Positions 15,767-24,362 of a stretch of 64,000 nt of DNA are shown here, in pieces (position 1 is the stretch's first letter; the number at the start of each line of letters is the position of its first letter). The stretch lies in the NCBI RefSeq assembly GCF_024172085.1, contig NZ_JAMZDZ010000001.1, positions 5,642,001-5,706,000 on the forward strand, in the 5' to 3' direction. Under the pieces are notes generated by a model, which ran no database searches, was not told where the DNA came from, and saw nothing but the letters and a program-made list of their open reading frames with translations. Both the position numbers and the translations under genes were made by a program. This DNA is from Hamadaea flava. Its GTDB lineage: Bacteria; Actinomycetota; Actinomycetes; Mycobacteriales; Micromonosporaceae.

Positions 15767-18700
15767 CAGGCCGCCTTCGGCAGCGCCGCTTCCAGCAGCG
15801 CGGCCTGCTCGACGTCGTGCATCTTCGTGGAGCCCACCGCCGGGGCGGCCGCCGCCGGACGCGAGATCCGCCGCAGGCTCACCCCGTCGAGGTGCTCCAG
15901 CAGGTTCAGCGCGACGAACGACCAGGCGCCCTGGTTGGCCGGCTCCTCCTGGACCCAGGCGAAGTCGACCGCGCTCGGGTACTTGGCCAGTTCCGCCTTG
16001 ACCTCGTCGACGGGCAGCGGGTAGAGCTGCTCCAGCCGGACGATCGCGGTGTCGGTGATGCCGCGCTCGGCCCGCGCCTGGATCAGGTCGTAGTAGACCT
16101 TGCCCGAGCAGAACAACACCCGCCGCACCGCCTCCGGCCGGATGTCTCCGGTCTCGCCGATGACGGGCTGGAACGTGCCGGTGGTGAAGTCGGCGACCTG
16201 CGAGACGCAGAGCTTGTTGCGCAGCAGCGACTTCGGCGTGAAGGCGACCAGCGGCTTGCGCTTGGGCGACAGCGCCTGGCGGCGCAACGCGTGGAAGTAG
16301 TTCGCCGGAGTCGAGGCGATGACCACTCGCATGTTGTCCTCGGCGCACATCTGGAGGAACCGCTCGGGACGGCCCGAGGTGTGGTCCGGCCCCTGGCCCT
16401 CGTGGCCGTGCGGCAGCAGCAGCGCGACCGAGGACTTCTGGCCCCACTTGGCCTCGCCCGAGGAGACGAACTCGTCGATCACCGACTGGGCGCCGTTGAC
16501 GAAGTCGCCGAACTGCGCCTCCCACATGACCAGCGCGTCCGGGTTCTCCACCGAGTAGCCGTACTCGAAGCCCATGGCCGCGTACTCGGAGAGGAGAGAG
16601 TCGTGGACGTAGAGCTTCGCGTCTTCCTGTGCGACCCGGGTGATCGGCAGGTAGTCCTCGCCGCCGTGCGAGTCCACCACCGCGGCGTGGCGCTGCACGA
16701 AGGTGCCCCGGCGGGAGTCCTGCCCGGCCAGGCGTACGGTGACGCCCTGGTTCAGCAGCGAGCCGAAGGCCAGGATCTCGCCGAACGCCCAGTCGATGTC
16801 GCCGGCGACCGACATCTTCGCCCGCCGCTCCAGCAGTTGCTGCACCCGCTTGTGCGGCACCAGTCCCTCGGGGAGGGTGGTGTGCGCCTCGCCGATCGCC
16901 GCGACGACCTCGGCGCTGACCGCGGTCGCCACCAGCGGCTCCGGCTGCACCTCCCGGGAGCGGCTGGGCCGGGCCGACGAGGTGGTCTGCGCGTCGCGGG
17001 TGGCCTTGAAGACCGTCTCCAGCTGGTTCTGGTAGTCCCGCAGGGCCTCCTCGGCCTCGTCGACGGTGATGTCGCCGCGGCCGATCAGCTCCTCGGTGTA
17101 CAGCTTCCGGACCGAGCGCTTCGCGTCGATGATCTGGTACATCAGCGGGTTGGTCATCGACGGGTCGTCGCCCTCGTTGTGCCCGCGACGGCGGTAGCAC
17201 ACGAGATCGATGACGACGTCCTTGCGGAACGCCTCGCGATATTCGAAGGCGAGCCGGGCCACCCGGACGACGGCCTCGGGGTCGTCGCCGTTCACGTGGA
17301 AGATCGGAGCCTGGATCATCCGGGCGACGTCGGTGCTGTAGAGCGAGGACCGGCTGTACTCCGGGGCGGTGGTGAAGCCGACCTGGTTGTTGACGACGAT
17401 GTGGACGGTCCCGCCGGTGCGGTAGCCCCGCAGCTGCGACAGGTTCAGCGTCTCGGCCACCACGCCCTGACCGGCGAACGCGGCGTCGCCGTGCACCAGG
17501 ACCGGCAGCACGGTGAAGCCCTCGTTGCCCAGGTCGAGGCGGTCCTGCTTGGCCCGGACGATGCCCTCCAGCACCGGGTCGACCGTCTCCAGGTGCGACG
17601 GGTTGGCCGTCACCGAGACGGTGATCCCGTGCTGGCCGTCGGGCGACGTGAACTTCCCGGTCATGCCCAGGTGGTACTTCACGTCGCCGGAGCCTTGCGT
17701 GGTCTTCGGGTCGATGAAGCCCTCGAACTCGTTGAAGATCTTCTCGTACGGCTTGCCGACGATGTTGGCGAGCACGTTCAACCGGCCACGGTGGGCCATG
17801 CCGATGACGACCTCGTCCAGGCCGCCCTCGGAGGACGCCTGCAGGATCTCGTCGAGCAGCGGGATCAGCGACTCGCCGCCCTCCAGCGAGAACCGCTTCT
17901 GGCCGACGTACTTGGTGGCCAGGAAGGTCTCGAAGGCCTCGGCGGCGTTCAGCCGGTTGAGGACATGCGCCTGCTCTTCCTTGCTCGGCTTGGCGTACTT
18001 GCGCTCGACCCGGGCGGCGATCCAGTTGCGCTCCTCGGGACTCTGGATGTGCATGTACTCCACGCCGGTGCGCCGGCAGTAGGAGTCCCGCAGCACACCC
18101 AGGACGTCGCGCAGCTTCAACTTGTCCTTGCCGGCGAAGCCGCCGACGGCGAACGTCCGGTCCAGGTCCCACAGGGTCAGGCCGTGCTCGCGGATGTCGA
18201 GGTCCGGGTGACGGCGGATCTCGTACTCCAGCGGGTTGGTGTCGGCCATCAGGTGACCGCGTACGCGGTACTCCCGGATCAGCTCGATGACCCGGGCGGC
18301 CTTGTCGATCTGGCCCTCGGAGGTGTGCGCGATGTCCCGGACCCAACGGACCGGCTCGTACGGGATGCGCAGCGAGGTGAAGATCTCGTTGTAGAAGTCG
18401 TCGCCGATCAGCAGCTCGTGCATGACCTTGAGGAACTCGCCGGACTGCGCGCCCTGGATGATCCGGTGGTCATAGGTGCTGGTCAAGGTGATGATCTTGC
18501 TGACTGCCAGGTCGGCCAGCTGAGCGTCGCTCATCCCGGAGAACGGGGCCGGGTACTCCATCGCGCCGACGCCGATGATGGTGCCCTGCCCGGCCATCAG
18601 CCGGGGCTGCGAGTGGACGGTGCCGATGCCGCCCGGATTGGTCAGCGAGATCGTGGTGCCGGCGTAGTCCTCCATGGTCAGTTCGTTGCGGCGGGCCCGG

Positions 18701-19443
18701 CGGACGATGTCCTCGTAGGCCTGCCAGAACTGCCGGAAGTCCAGCCGCTCACAACCCTTGATGCTCGGCACGACCAGGTTCCGCGAGCCGTCCGGCTTCT
18801 GCAGGTCGATCGCGATGCCCAGGTTCACCTGCGGCGGCACGACCATCGTCGGCTTGCCGTTCGTCTCGGCGTACGAGTTGTTCATCTCGGGGTGCGTGGC
18901 CAGTGCCTTGATCAGCGCGTACCCGATGAGATGCGTGAAGGAGACCTTGCCGCCACGGCCGCGGGCGAGCGCGTTGTTGATGACGATGCGGTTGTCCGCG
19001 AGGAGCTTGGCCGGTACCGCGCGCACGCTGGTCGCGGTCGGCACGGTCAGCGACTGGTCCATGTTCTGGACGATCTTCGCGGCCACGCCCCGCAGCGGGA
19101 CCACCGTGGCTTCCTTCTTCTCCGCTACGCCGGGAGCCGCGACCGGCGCGGGGGCGGCCGGCTTCGCCGCCGGAGCGGGGCTGGCCGCCTTCGGCGCTGC
19201 CGGAGCCGGCTTGGCCGCGGCTGGCGCCGCGGCCGGAGGTGCCGCCGGAGCAGGCGCGGCCTTCTTCTCCACAGACGAGGTGGCAGCGGGCGCACCTGGC
19301 TTGTAGTCGGCGAAGAAGTCGTGCCAAGCGGGATCCACGCTCGCCGGATCGGTCAAATACCGCTGGTACATGTCCTCGACGATCCACTCGTTGGGACCGA
19401 AGTCTGCCAGTGGGTTTTCCTGCGAGCTGTGTTGCGTCGACAC
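15766..19443 (-). CDS. kgd: Multifunctional 2-oxoglutarate decarboxylase/dehydrogenase E1-E2 fusion
   Basis: A 1225-residue actinobacterial fusion (Kgd/OdhA type). Residues 1-50 carry the E1 N-terminal helix ([17 protein letters not shown]); 55-110 is an Ala/Pro linker; about 115-360 is an E2 acyltransferase domain without lipoyl domain, active His326 in [13 protein letters not shown]; the remainder is the thiamine diphosphate E1 domain, with the ThDP/Mg motif starting at HGDAAF (D653) and NNQVGF. It catalyses 2-oxoglutarate decarboxylation in the TCA cycle, working with E2p and Lpd encoded elsewhere. Start is GTG. Regulation by the FHA protein GarA/OdhI is known in relatives; the phosphorylatable partner is not next to this gene. 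Confidence 0.97.
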   Translation of the reverse strand: MSTQHSSQENPLADFGPNEWIVEDMYQRYLTDPASVDPAWHDFFADYKPGAPAATSSVEKKAAPAPAAPPAAAPAAAKPAPAAPKAASPAPAAKPAAPAPVAAPGVAEKKEATVVPLRGVAAKIVQNMDQSLTVPTATSVRAVPAKLLADNRIVINNALARGRGGKVSFTHLIGYALIKALATHPEMNNSYAETNGKPTMVVPPQVNLGIAIDLQKPDGSRNLVVPSIKGCERLDFRQFWQAYEDIVRRARRNELTMEDYAGTTISLTNPGGIGTVHSQPRLMAGQGTIIGVGAMEYPAPFSGMSDAQLADLAVSKIITLTSTYDHRIIQGAQSGEFLKVMHELLIGDDFYNEIFTSLRIPYEPVRWVRDIAHTSEGQIDKAARVIELIREYRVRGHLMADTNPLEYEIRRHPDLDIREHGLTLWDLDRTFAVGGFAGKDKLKLRDVLGVLRDSYCRRTGVEYMHIQSPEERNWIAARVERKYAKPSKEEQAHVLNRLNAAEAFETFLATKYVGQKRFSLEGGESLIPLLDEILQASSEGGLDEVVIGMAHRGRLNVLANIVGKPYEKIFNEFEGFIDPKTTQGSGDVKYHLGMTGKFTSPDGQHGITVSVTANPSHLETVDPVLEGIVRAKQDRLDLGNEGFTVLPVLVHGDAAFAGQGVVAETLNLSQLRGYRTGGTVHIVVNNQVGFTTAPEYSRSSLYSTDVARMIQAPIFHVNGDDPEAVVRVARLAFEYREAFRKDVVIDLVCYRRRGHNEGDDPSMTNPLMYQIIDAKRSVRKLYTEELIGRGDITVDEAEEALRDYQNQLETVFKATRDAQTTSSARPSRSREVQPEPLVATAVSAEVVAAIGEAHTTLPEGLVPHKRVQQLLERRAKMSVAGDIDWAFGEILAFGSLLNQGVTVRLAGQDSRRGTFVQRHAAVVDSHGGEDYLPITRVAQEDAKLYVHDSLLSEYAAMGFEYGYSVENPDALVMWEAQFGDFVNGAQSVIDEFVSSGEAKWGQKSSVALLLPHGHEGQGPDHTSGRPERFLQMCAEDNMRVVIASTPANYFHALRRQALSPKRKPLVAFTPKSLLRNKLCVSQVADFTTGTFQPVIGETGDIRPEAVRRVLFCSGKVYYDLIQARAERGITDTAIVRLEQLYPLPVDEVKAELAKYPSAVDFAWVQEEPANQGAWSFVALNLLEHLDGVSLRRISRPAAAAPAVGSTKMHDVEQAALLEAALPKAA

Positions 19444-19552
19444 GGTCGCTCTCGCCCTCTTCCACGCGGGTTGGTAGGGAAATCAGAAGTCGGCTTACAA
19501 GGCTACGCGCTGCCCTAGCGGACGTTCACCCGGAGGTCAACGGGTGTCGCGG

Positions 19553-19618
19553 TTCACACGGTGAGCCAGGTCGCCTCGGTCGGGGTTCACACAGTGAGCC
19601 AGGTCGCCTCGGCCGAGG
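19553..19618. repeat. 33-bp tandem duplication at the 3' end of a gene
   Basis: TTCACAC(G/A)GTGAGCCAGG and the following GTCGCCTCGG occur twice at 33-bp spacing. The second copy encodes the last residues and the stop codon of the minus-strand gene; the first lies just beyond it. Confidence 0.75.
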
Positions 19619-20243
19619 CGAGCAGGGTCCGGTCCGGCGCGAACAGTCCGGTACGCACGAATCCCTTCCGGCCGGTTGTGCCAGTGCATTCGCCGACGAT
19701 CACACAGTGGTCACCTGGTTCCGGCAGCGCATCGATCGCGACGGTGATCCGGCCGAGCACGTACGGGCGGCCCGGGGCGATGATCGCCCAGCCGCCGGGG
19801 CAGTCGAGGGCGGCCCAGACTGTCGGAACCTCGACGGCGTCCGGAACGGACCACCGAGCAGCCGTACGCCCATCGGGCAGGCGGCCGGGGAAGATCCGCA
19901 ACCCGTCCGCGTTCTCCGGTCCACAGACATAGCAGCCGGGGAACGGATGATCCTCGAAACCCGCGTACGCCCCGGCTTCGGCGGGATCGCCCCACTCGGG
20001 GGCGGACGGTGGCGTGCCCGGCGTCGCCGTGGCGATCAGGCGATCGCCGTCCAGCAGCGATCCGTCCGGGCTGACTTCGAGGGGCGTGTCCAGCGGCGGC
20101 GGCTGCCGCAGGGTCACCGTCACAGGTCCGCTGATCCCCAGACTGGCGGCAAGCATTCCGGCGGTGTATCCGCCGTTGCCGGAGGTGGGCGGGCCGTTGA
20201 AGCGCGCTGCGACGATCACCGCCTGAGCCTGCCACACCCGCAC
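19587..20243 (-). CDS. Conserved hypothetical protein, hotdog-fold-like
   Basis: 218 residues. The N-terminal FNGPPTSGNGGYTAGMLAA, a central Cys-containing loop CYVCGPENADGLRIFPG and later GEPGDH/VIVGE strands fit a double-hotdog acyl-CoA thioesterase-like protein that is widespread in actinobacteria, although no catalytic residue is certain. Both GTG 20243 and GTG 20219 are possible starts. It stands alone, with a family A hairpin upstream between it and the olsB-like gene. The 3' end shows a 33-bp tandem duplication that covers the stop codon. Confidence 0.65.
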   Translation of the reverse strand: MRVWQAQAVIVAARFNGPPTSGNGGYTAGMLAASLGISGPVTVTLRQPPPLDTPLEVSPDGSLLDGDRLIATATPGTPPSAPEWGDPAEAGAYAGFEDHPFPGCYVCGPENADGLRIFPGRLPDGRTAARWSVPDAVEVPTVWAALDCPGGWAIIAPGRPYVLGRITVAIDALPEPGDHCVIVGECTGTTGRKGFVRTGLFAPDRTLLASAEATWLTV

Positions 20244-20274
20244 ACCCGCCGCGTGGGTTGGCGCGTGGTCAGCG

Positions 20275-20333
20275 CTGGATCACGGCTCCAAGTCGAATCT
20301 CGGCCCATGATTCGACCCACATCCCTGATCCAG
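20275..20333. repeat. Family A palindromic element, copy A3 (intergenic)
   Basis: Left arm CTGGATCACGG...GTCGAATC and right arm GATTCGACCC...CCCTGATCCAG, 25-bp imperfect arms around a 9-nt loop. Shares the inner GTCGAATC/GATTCGAC core with copy A5. It lies in the divergent promoter region upstream of the olsB-like gene. Confidence 0.8.
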
Positions 20334-20449
20334 TCCCAGAGCGACGGCAGTGCCCCCGCGTACAGGGCGCGTTCAGCGTTCATCCGGATGTCACGCCGGC
20401 GGGGTCACATCGAAACGTCTGCGCAGTTCCCGGCCCTTACACAGAGGTC

Positions 20450-21352
20450 ATGACACAGATCCTCACCGTCGCGCCGACCGGATATTCGGCGCTGATCGCG
20501 ACCGACGCCGCGACCGTCGAGGCCGCGCAGCGGTTGCGGTACCGGGTGTTCGCCGAGGAGTGCGGTGCGACCCTCCACTCCACGACGCCCGGTCTCGACG
20601 TCGACGAGTTCGACGCGTACTGCGATCACCTCGTGGTGCGGCACGACCGCAGCGGCGAGGTGGTCGGCACCTACCGGCTGCTCCCGCCGCAGCGCGCGGT
20701 CTGGCTCGGCCGCCGGTACAGCGAGACCGAGTTCGACATGAGCCGGCTGATCGTCCTGCGCGACCGTCTGGTCGAGGCGGGCCGGTCGTGTGTCGACCCC
20801 CAGCACCGCACCGGCGCGGTGATCAACCTGATGTGGGCGGGGATCGCCCGATACCTCACCGCCAACAAGTACACCTGGCTCGGCGGCTGCGCCTCCGTCC
20901 CGATCGCCGACGCCCCGGCCGTCCGCGAGGCGGTCCAGAAGCACCTGTCCCCGCCGCAGCTGCGGGTCGAGCCGCGCGTACCGATTCCGGCCGCCGAGGT
21001 TCCCGTCGGCCGTGCGAACATCCCGCCGCTGCTCAAGGGCTACCTCCGGCTGGGCGCCTGGGTCTGCGGCGAGCCCGCGTACGACCCGGACTTCGAGGTC
21101 GCCGATTTCTACGTGCTGCTCAGCCTGGACCGCGTCGACCCGCGGTACCTCAAGCGTACCTCAAGCACTTCCTCGGCGGAGCCGAGGACCAGCGGCTCAG
21201 CCTCGGCGGAGCCGGGGACCAGCGGCTCAGCCTCGGCGGAGCCGAGGACCAGCGGCTCAGCCTCGGCGCAGCCGAGGACCAGCGGCTCAGCCTCGGCGCA
21301 GCCGGGGACCAGCGGCTCAGTTTGGGGGAATGATGAGCTTCTGGCGTCCTGA
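20450..21352 (+). CDS. L-ornithine N-alpha-acyltransferase-like (OlsB, GNAT fold)
   Basis: 300 residues. Residues 1-230 form the Acetyltransf_5-type GNAT domain: RLRYRVFAEECG, the DEFDAYCDHLVV segment, GTYRLL, EFDMSRL and LGGCASVP are typical of OlsB. It would transfer a 3-hydroxyacyl chain to ornithine, the first step of ornithine lipid synthesis, and the next gene encodes a PlsC/OlsA-type acyltransferase overlapping by 23 nt, which supports this. The C-terminal 60 residues are a low-complexity tail of five 10-residue repeats (TSGSASAEPR/AQPG type) encoded by a 30-bp tandem repeat. Start ATG has GAGG 5 bp upstream. Confidence 0.83.
   Translation: MTQILTVAPTGYSALIATDAATVEAAQRLRYRVFAEECGATLHSTTPGLDVDEFDAYCDHLVVRHDRSGEVVGTYRLLPPQRAVWLGRRYSETEFDMSRLIVLRDRLVEAGRSCVDPQHRTGAVINLMWAGIARYLTANKYTWLGGCASVPIADAPAVREAVQKHLSPPQLRVEPRVPIPAAEVPVGRANIPPLLKGYLRLGAWVCGEPAYDPDFEVADFYVLLSLDRVDPRYLKRTSSTSSAEPRTSGSASAEPGTSGSASAEPRTSGSASAQPRTSGSASAQPGTSGSVWGNDELLAS
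21171..21320 (+). repeat. Five tandem 30-bp repeats in the olsB-like gene
   Basis: Unit CCTCGGCG(G/C)AGCCG(A/G)GG followed by ACCAGCGGCTCAG, repeated five times with only two variable positions. Each unit encodes ten residues rich in Ser, Ala, Gly and Pro, and each contains the small hairpin CCTCGGC-GGA-GCCGAGG. Copies are nearly identical, so the array probably varies in number between strains. Confidence 0.95.
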
Positions 21353-22235
21353 GGCCGACTGTGGGCCGCATTGCCTGCCTTCGGGCACCCCGCAAGTGAG
21401 CTTCTTCCGCTACGCCGGTCGACTGGTGGGCGCGGCCGGCGTACTGGCCTTCGCGGCGGTGGCCCCGGCCCGGCCCGCGGTGGTCCAGGCAGTGGCCCGG
21501 GCACTGCTCAAGGTCCTCGGTCTCGATCTGCGCGTACGCGGAAAGCACCGCCCAGGTCTGCTGGTCGCGAACCATGTGTCCTGGGTGGACATCGTCGTCC
21601 TGATGGCGCTGAACGGCGGGACGCGCCTGGTCGCCAAGAAGGAGGTCGGCGGCTGGCCGGTCATCGGGCGGCTCGCCCGGCGGCAGCGGGCCGTTTTCGT
21701 CGACCGGGCGCAGCCGCGCGGGCTGCCGGCGACGGTCGCCGAGGCGGCCGAAGGGCTGCGGGAGGGCGCGACTGTCGCCGTGTTCCCGGAGGCGACCACG
21801 ACCTGCGGAGCCTGCCGGGTGCCGATGCGGTCGGCGTTCTTCCAGGCGGCGATCGACGCCGGCACGCCGGTGACCCCGCTGACCTTGACCTTCGCCGTCG
21901 CGGGGAAGCGCAGCACGGCAGCGGCCTTCGTCGGCGACGACACCCTGATCGCCTCGGTACGCCGCCTCGCCCGCACAAAGGGCCTGACGCTCACCGTCTC
22001 GGCCGCCGCGCCGCTGTTCCCGGAGCCGGGAGCGGACCGCCGGGCGCTGGCCCGAGCCGCCGCCGCGACGATCGCCGCCACCCCGATCCTCACCCGCCTC
22101 CCCCGCCCCACCCCCTCTCCCCGCCCCACCTCCTCCCCCCGCCCCACCTCCTCCCCCCGCCCCACCCCACTCTTTCCGCGCGATCATGAACTAACGGTCG
22201 TGATCGACCGGCGTGTCGTGTCCGCAGCGCCCTGA
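21330..22235 (+). CDS. 1-acyl-glycerol-3-phosphate / lyso-ornithine-lipid acyltransferase (PlsC/OlsA family)
   Basis: 301 residues. The acyltransferase motif NHVSWVD (HxxxxD) and the second motif FPEATTT are visible, with a hydrophobic segment near the N-terminus. Coupled to the upstream olsB-like gene it most likely O-acylates lyso-ornithine lipid, as OlsA does; a general PlsC role remains possible. ATG at 21330 follows GGGGGA; ATG at 21333 is an alternative. The C-terminus is odd: a Pro/Ser/Arg/Thr repeat from a C-rich tract, then a tail (RDHELTVVIDRRVVSAAP) encoded by a family B repeat, which also supplies the stop codon. Confidence 0.85.
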   Translation: MMSFWRPEADCGPHCLPSGTPQVSFFRYAGRLVGAAGVLAFAAVAPARPAVVQAVARALLKVLGLDLRVRGKHRPGLLVANHVSWVDIVVLMALNGGTRLVAKKEVGGWPVIGRLARRQRAVFVDRAQPRGLPATVAEAAEGLREGATVAVFPEATTTCGACRVPMRSAFFQAAIDAGTPVTPLTLTFAVAGKRSTAAAFVGDDTLIASVRRLARTKGLTLTVSAAAPLFPEPGADRRALARAAAATIAATPILTRLPRPTPSPRPTSSPRPTSSPRPTPLFPRDHELTVVIDRRVVSAAP

Positions 22236-22261
22236 TCGATCCCGCAATTTCATGATCAACG
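22172..22261 (+). repeat. Family B dispersed repeat, copy B1 (3' end of the olsA-like gene)
   Basis: Begins CTTTCCGCGCGATCATGAAC, contains CGTGATCGACCGGCGTGTCG and GCAGCGCCCTGATC, and ends TTCATGATCAACG. Terminal inverted repeat GATCATGAA (22182-22190) / TTCATGATC (22249-22257). About 90 bp; near-identical core in B2 and B3. A C-rich tract precedes it. Confidence 0.85.
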
Positions 22262-22323
22262 CGGGCGGGGTGATGGCCCTGCCGTGCCGGCGTACGCCGT
22301 GAGGCTGCGCCGGCCGCATCCAT

Positions 22324-22465
22324 GATCAAGTGCCCGTGGTCAGAGATCGCTGAGCACTTCTGAAGATCAAGTGCTGCCGGTATGCGAAATCCGGGCCTCC
22401 AGCGCAAACCACGGGAACTTGATCGCCGAATCGGGCCGCGAATCGCAGATGCAGGGCACTTGATC
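22324..22465. repeat. Nested inverted repeats (family C)
   Basis: GATCAAGTGCCC (22324-22335) is complementary to GGGCACTTGATC (22454-22465), and inside them GATCAAGTGC (22365-22374) faces AACTTGATC (22416-22424). A GAGCACTTCTGAAGATC segment adds a third half-site. No second copy of the whole unit is in the window. Confidence 0.65.
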
Positions 22466-22696
22466 CAACCTCGGTCCGAGCCGGATGCGCGGCCCCACGG
22501 CGGCGGCTGCGCAGTCCCTTTGTGGCTTCTGAAAGCTCCTGGGGTTGTGCAGTGCCTCGCGGTGCCGTCGCGTTCCGTCTGCGCGGTGCGTCCGCGTCTT
22601 GTGTCTGCGCCACGCCTCCATGCGTGGCCTCGGCGCGGAGCCTCCGTGCGTTGCACTGCCTCTGTGCGGGCACCTTTGCGGCCCTCCTCGGTGCCT

Positions 22697-22786
22697 CGTT
22701 GATCATGAAGCTGGGGGATCGATCAGGGCGCCGGGGACACGACGCGCCGGTCGATCACGACCGATAGTTCATGATCGCGCGGAAAG
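22697..22786 (-). repeat. Family B dispersed repeat, copy B2 (inverted)
   Basis: On the minus strand it reads CTTTCCGCGCGATCATGAAC and continues with CGGTCGTGATCGACCGGCG, CGCCCTGATCGATCCC and TTCATGATCAACG, matching B1 nearly base for base. It is inverted relative to B1 and lies about 113 bp upstream of the DUF4097 gene. Confidence 0.85.
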
Positions 22787-22830
22787 GGCGGGGGCGGGGC
22801 GGGGGCGGGGCGGGGGAGGGGCGGGGAGGT
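22785..22830 (+). repeat. G-rich tract (G-quadruplex-prone)
   Basis: Repeated GGGGCGGG words follow B2 directly, mirrored by the C-rich Pro-codon tract (about 22096-22172) before B1. Runs of four or more G separated by one C could fold as a G-quadruplex on the plus strand. Confidence 0.7.
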
Positions 22831-22841
22831 GGCAGGGAGAG

Positions 22842-22857
22842 TCGCGATATATCGCGA
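22842..22857. promoter_or_regulatory. Perfect 16-bp palindrome (candidate PadR operator)
   Basis: TCGCGATATATCGCGA, 42 bp upstream of the DUF4097 gene start. The AT core in a GC-rich background and the PadR gene in the same operon suggest autoregulation. Confidence 0.55.
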
Positions 22858-22899
22858 GTTGGGTTAGGGTGGCCGTGGGTGCGGCGAAGGGTGGCCAGG

Positions 22900-23688
22900 G
22901 TGGCGCAGTGGACGGTGCAGGATCCACAACGGATTCAGCTGGACGGCGAGGTCGACCGCATCGACGTCAACCTCGTCATGGGCAAGATCAGCATCGTCGG
23001 CGTACCGGGTGCGGCGCGGATGGAGGTCAAGTCCGTCGGCAAGAAGCCGGTGGATGTCGTGCACGACGGCCGTCGGCTCAAGATCTCGCACGGCTGGCGG
23101 AAGCGGTGGCCGTTCTACTGGTGGCTGTTCCATCGTCAGTACAACTGTGAAATCACCGTGGCGGTGCCGCCCGAGGTGGTCGCCTCGGTGACCGTCGTGT
23201 CCGGCCGCGTGTCGGTGGCGGGCCTGTTGACCAGCACCGACGTCGACGTCACGTCGGGCCGGGTGAGCCTGCTGGGGCTGGCCGGGCGGACGCAGGCCAA
23301 GCTGGTCTCCGGTCCGGTCGAGGCGCTCGGCGTGGCGGGTGAACTGGTGATGGAGGCCGTGTCGGGCTCGCTGACGCTTGCCCAGTCGGGGGCGGATCGC
23401 GTACAGGCGACGACGGTTTCCGGGTCGATCACCTGTGACCTTGATTCGACGACGCCGGCCGACGTCCGGCTGAACACGACGTCGGGGTCGATCACCATTC
23501 GCATTCCCGCCGAGGCGGATCTCGACGTCCGGCTGGATACGACGGCGGGCTCGATCACCACGGTGTTCCCGCTGGACCGGCAGGGCAAGCATTGGGCGGG
23601 CAGCGCCCGGGGGCGGCTCGGCACCGGCAGCGGGCGGCTGAGCGCCACGACGACGAGCGGCAGCATCGCCCTCCTGGCGGGGGAGTGA
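22900..23688 (+). CDS. DUF4097-family beta-strand repeat protein
   Basis: 262 residues. After about 30 residues the protein consists of repeated short beta strands of the form V-x-x-x-S-G-S-(I/L)-x-(I/V/L), for example TTVSGSITCDL, NTTSGSITIRI, DTTAGSITTVF and TTTSGSIALL, the pattern of a right-handed beta-helix-like DUF4097 (adhesin/head-GIN-like) domain. There is no signal peptide or membrane segment. Start GTG 22900 was chosen because AAGG lies 9 bp before it and the upstream reading is Gly/Arg-rich non-coding. It precedes a PadR gene by 3 bp. Function is unknown. Confidence 0.78.
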   Translation: MAQWTVQDPQRIQLDGEVDRIDVNLVMGKISIVGVPGAARMEVKSVGKKPVDVVHDGRRLKISHGWRKRWPFYWWLFHRQYNCEITVAVPPEVVASVTVVSGRVSVAGLLTSTDVDVTSGRVSLLGLAGRTQAKLVSGPVEALGVAGELVMEAVSGSLTLAQSGADRVQATTVSGSITCDLDSTTPADVRLNTTSGSITIRIPAEADLDVRLDTTAGSITTVFPLDRQGKHWAGSARGRLGTGSGRLSATTTSGSIALLAGE

Positions 23689-23691
23689 CGG

Positions 23692-24276
23692 ATGCCGCCG
23701 ATCTTCTCGCACGGCCGGCTGCGGCTCTACCTGCTCAAGCTGCTCGAGGACGGGCCGAAGCACGGCTACGAGCTGATGCGCCTGCTGCAGGAACGATTCC
23801 AGGGCCTGTACGCACCCAGCGCCGGGTCCATCTATCCCCGGCTGGCGAAGCTGGAGGAGGAGGGCCTGGTCAGCCGGGTCGCCGAGGGCAACCGGATGGC
23901 GTACACGCTGACCGGGGCCGGCCGGGCCGAGCTGGACCAGCGGGCCGGCGAGATCGCGGTGATCGACCGGGAGATCCAGTCGTCGGTGGACGACCTGTCC
24001 GGGCTGGCAGATCAGATCCAAGCCCAGATCAGCGGCGGGCTGAAGGACATCCGGCGGCAGTTGCAGGAGCAGACCCGGCAGGTGAAGTCGGGCGTACGCG
24101 TGACGCCGAAGCGGGAGTCCGCGCCGGAGAACGAGGCGCTGCTGCGCAAGCTTGACGAGTTCGCCGCCGAGGCGCGTACGCTCATCACCCGGGCGCGGCC
24201 GGTGACCGCTCAGGCGAAGGCGGTGACGGCCACCCTCGACGCGACCCTGCGAACCCTCCGCGAGCTGCTGCGATAA
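23692..24276 (+). CDS. PadR-family transcriptional regulator
   Basis: 194 residues. The winged-helix domain is at the N-terminus (LYLLKLLEDGPKHGYELMRLL, SAGSIYPRLAKLEEEGLV), followed by the wing and a long C-terminal helical region with DUF4098-type coiled-coil character (residues 95-190). PadR proteins repress neighbouring genes in response to ligands. Its gene follows the DUF4097 gene with a 3-bp gap, and a 16-bp palindrome precedes the operon, so autoregulation is likely. Confidence 0.9.
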   Translation: MPPIFSHGRLRLYLLKLLEDGPKHGYELMRLLQERFQGLYAPSAGSIYPRLAKLEEEGLVSRVAEGNRMAYTLTGAGRAELDQRAGEIAVIDREIQSSVDDLSGLADQIQAQISGGLKDIRRQLQEQTRQVKSGVRVTPKRESAPENEALLRKLDEFAAEARTLITRARPVTAQAKAVTATLDATLRTLRELLR

Positions 24277-24291
24277 CGGCGTACAGCGGGT

Positions 24292-24319
24292 TCTCAGATT
24301 CTTACAGATTCCTCTCAGC
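24292..24319 (+). promoter_or_regulatory. PhoP-like direct-repeat box upstream of the response regulator gene
   Basis: Three 7-bp units TCTCAGA (24292), TTACAGA (24302) and TCTCAGC (24313); the last two have the 11-bp period and 4-bp gap of the mycobacterial PhoP box (TCACAGC-N4-TCACAGC). It lies 44 bp upstream of the start codon. Confidence 0.55.
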
Positions 24320-24362
24320 CAAAGCGCAGGCACCGCGCAGCGTTCCTGGGTTCAATGGGGTC

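Larger units (their letters stand above)
22236..22899. other. Gene-free repeat nest between the ornithine-lipid genes and the DUF4097 operon
   Basis: 664 bp with no credible gene. It contains the end of B1, a family C set of GATCAAGTGC palindromes, a middle stretch (about 22466-22690) with low-complexity CGTGCG/CTCCGTGCG words and no recognised element, the inverted B2, a G-rich tract and the 16-bp palindrome before the DUF4097 gene. B1 with its C-rich flank and B2 with its G-rich flank form one long-range inverted repeat. Confidence 0.7.

Noticed and set aside
15817-19518. Open frame of 1233 codons antisense to kgd
   Set aside because: Exact antisense of a certain gene, no domains, His/Asp/Arg-rich composition; a GC-skew artefact.
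21171-21320. CRISPR-like array
   Set aside because: The 30-bp units are directly adjacent without spacers and are in frame as protein repeats; no cas genes are nearby.
22236-22899. Insertion sequence or integrative element remnant
   Set aside because: No transposase or integrase fragment, no target-site duplication seen; only small palindromic repeats.
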